Positions 5,811-5,979 of a stretch of DNA of 5,979 bases are shown here, one piece after another. The notes under the pieces are model-generated. The model worked only from the letters and a program-made list of their open reading frames with translations. It had not been told where the DNA came from and did not search any database. Location of the stretch: assembly GCA_012842035.1 (NCBI GenBank), contig DUTO01000013.1:1-5979 (forward strand), read 5' to 3'. The DNA is from Clostridia bacterium (GTDB taxonomy: Bacteria; Bacillota; Peptococcia; DRI-13; DTU073). Both the position numbers and the translations under genes were made by a program. Positions within the stretch are counted from its first letter, which is position 1, and the number at the start of each line of letters is the position of its first letter.

Positions 5811-5979
5811 ATGTTAAAACAATTACTTATTGCCGGTTTCGGTGGACAGGGGATTATGTTGATGGGGCAGCTTTTAGCTTATGGTGGTATGTTCGAAGAA
5901 AAAGAAGTGGCCTGGATTCCTTCCTATGGACCTGAAATGAGAGGAGGGACAGCTAACTGTTCTGTAAGTATAGCTAATG
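5811..5979 (+). CDS. vorC: 2-oxoacid:ferredoxin oxidoreductase gamma subunit (3' partial)
   Basis: The first 56 codons of the gamma subunit, the domain that completes the catalytic complex and interacts with CoA and the other subunits. The N-terminus LLIAGFGGQGIMLMGQLLAY (5-24) is the glycine-rich beta-alpha motif of the family. SYGPEMRGGTANCSVSIAN (38-56) is the highly conserved segment that follows. A full family member is about 175-190 residues, so roughly two thirds lies beyond the window edge. It starts one base after the beta stop with a strong ribosome site, making it the fourth gene of the operon. Being cut by the window is not evidence of truncation in the genome. The symbol depends on the VorB-like assignment of alpha. 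Confidence 0.9.
   Translation, partial: MLKQLLIAGFGGQGIMLMGQLLAYGGMFEEKEVAWIPSYGPEMRGGTANCSVSIAN

Overview
The window looks like a chromosomal segment of a low-GC, Gram-positive-type anaerobe, most likely a Clostridia-class Firmicute. This rests on the AT-rich code, consensus AGGAGG-type Shine-Dalgarno sites in front of nearly every gene, tightly packed operons, and a four-subunit ferredoxin-dependent 2-oxoacid oxidoreductase, an oxygen-sensitive enzyme typical of strict anaerobes. No genus can be named from the sequence alone. All genes are on the + strand.

Layout: (1) 1-2590 is the distal part of a leucine biosynthesis operon, leuC (5' end cut by the window edge), leuD and leuB, joined by short overlaps. 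(2) 2591-2710 is an AT-rich gap with no convincing terminator. It holds a nine-codon ORF with a well-placed ribosome site. (3) 2711-3607 encodes a single-receiver response regulator fused to a GGDEF diguanylate cyclase with intact active and inhibitory sites, starting at TTG. (4) 3608-3772 holds small repeats, a hairpin terminator and two near-identical extended -10 elements 30 bp apart. (5) 3773-5979 is a second operon encoding a 2-oxoacid:ferredoxin oxidoreductase: an 8Fe ferredoxin subunit (delta), alpha, beta and the first 56 codons of gamma. The alpha subunit resembles the VorB (2-oxoisovalerate) type more than the KorA (2-oxoglutarate) type.

Metabolic link: 2-oxoisovalerate, the last intermediate of valine synthesis, is also the starting compound of leucine synthesis, and leuCDB yields 2-oxoisocaproate. 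A Vor-type enzyme interconverts branched-chain 2-oxoacids with acyl-CoA, CO2 and reduced ferredoxin. Having both sets side by side is therefore metabolically coherent, for branched-chain amino acid fermentation or for reductive synthesis from branched acyl-CoA. The diguanylate cyclase between them has no obvious metabolic role.

I see no mobile element, CRISPR array, RNA gene or clearly new system. The points worth a second look are small: the mini-ORF, the paired -10 repeat, the possible read-through from leu into the cyclase gene, and the substrate of the oxidoreductase.
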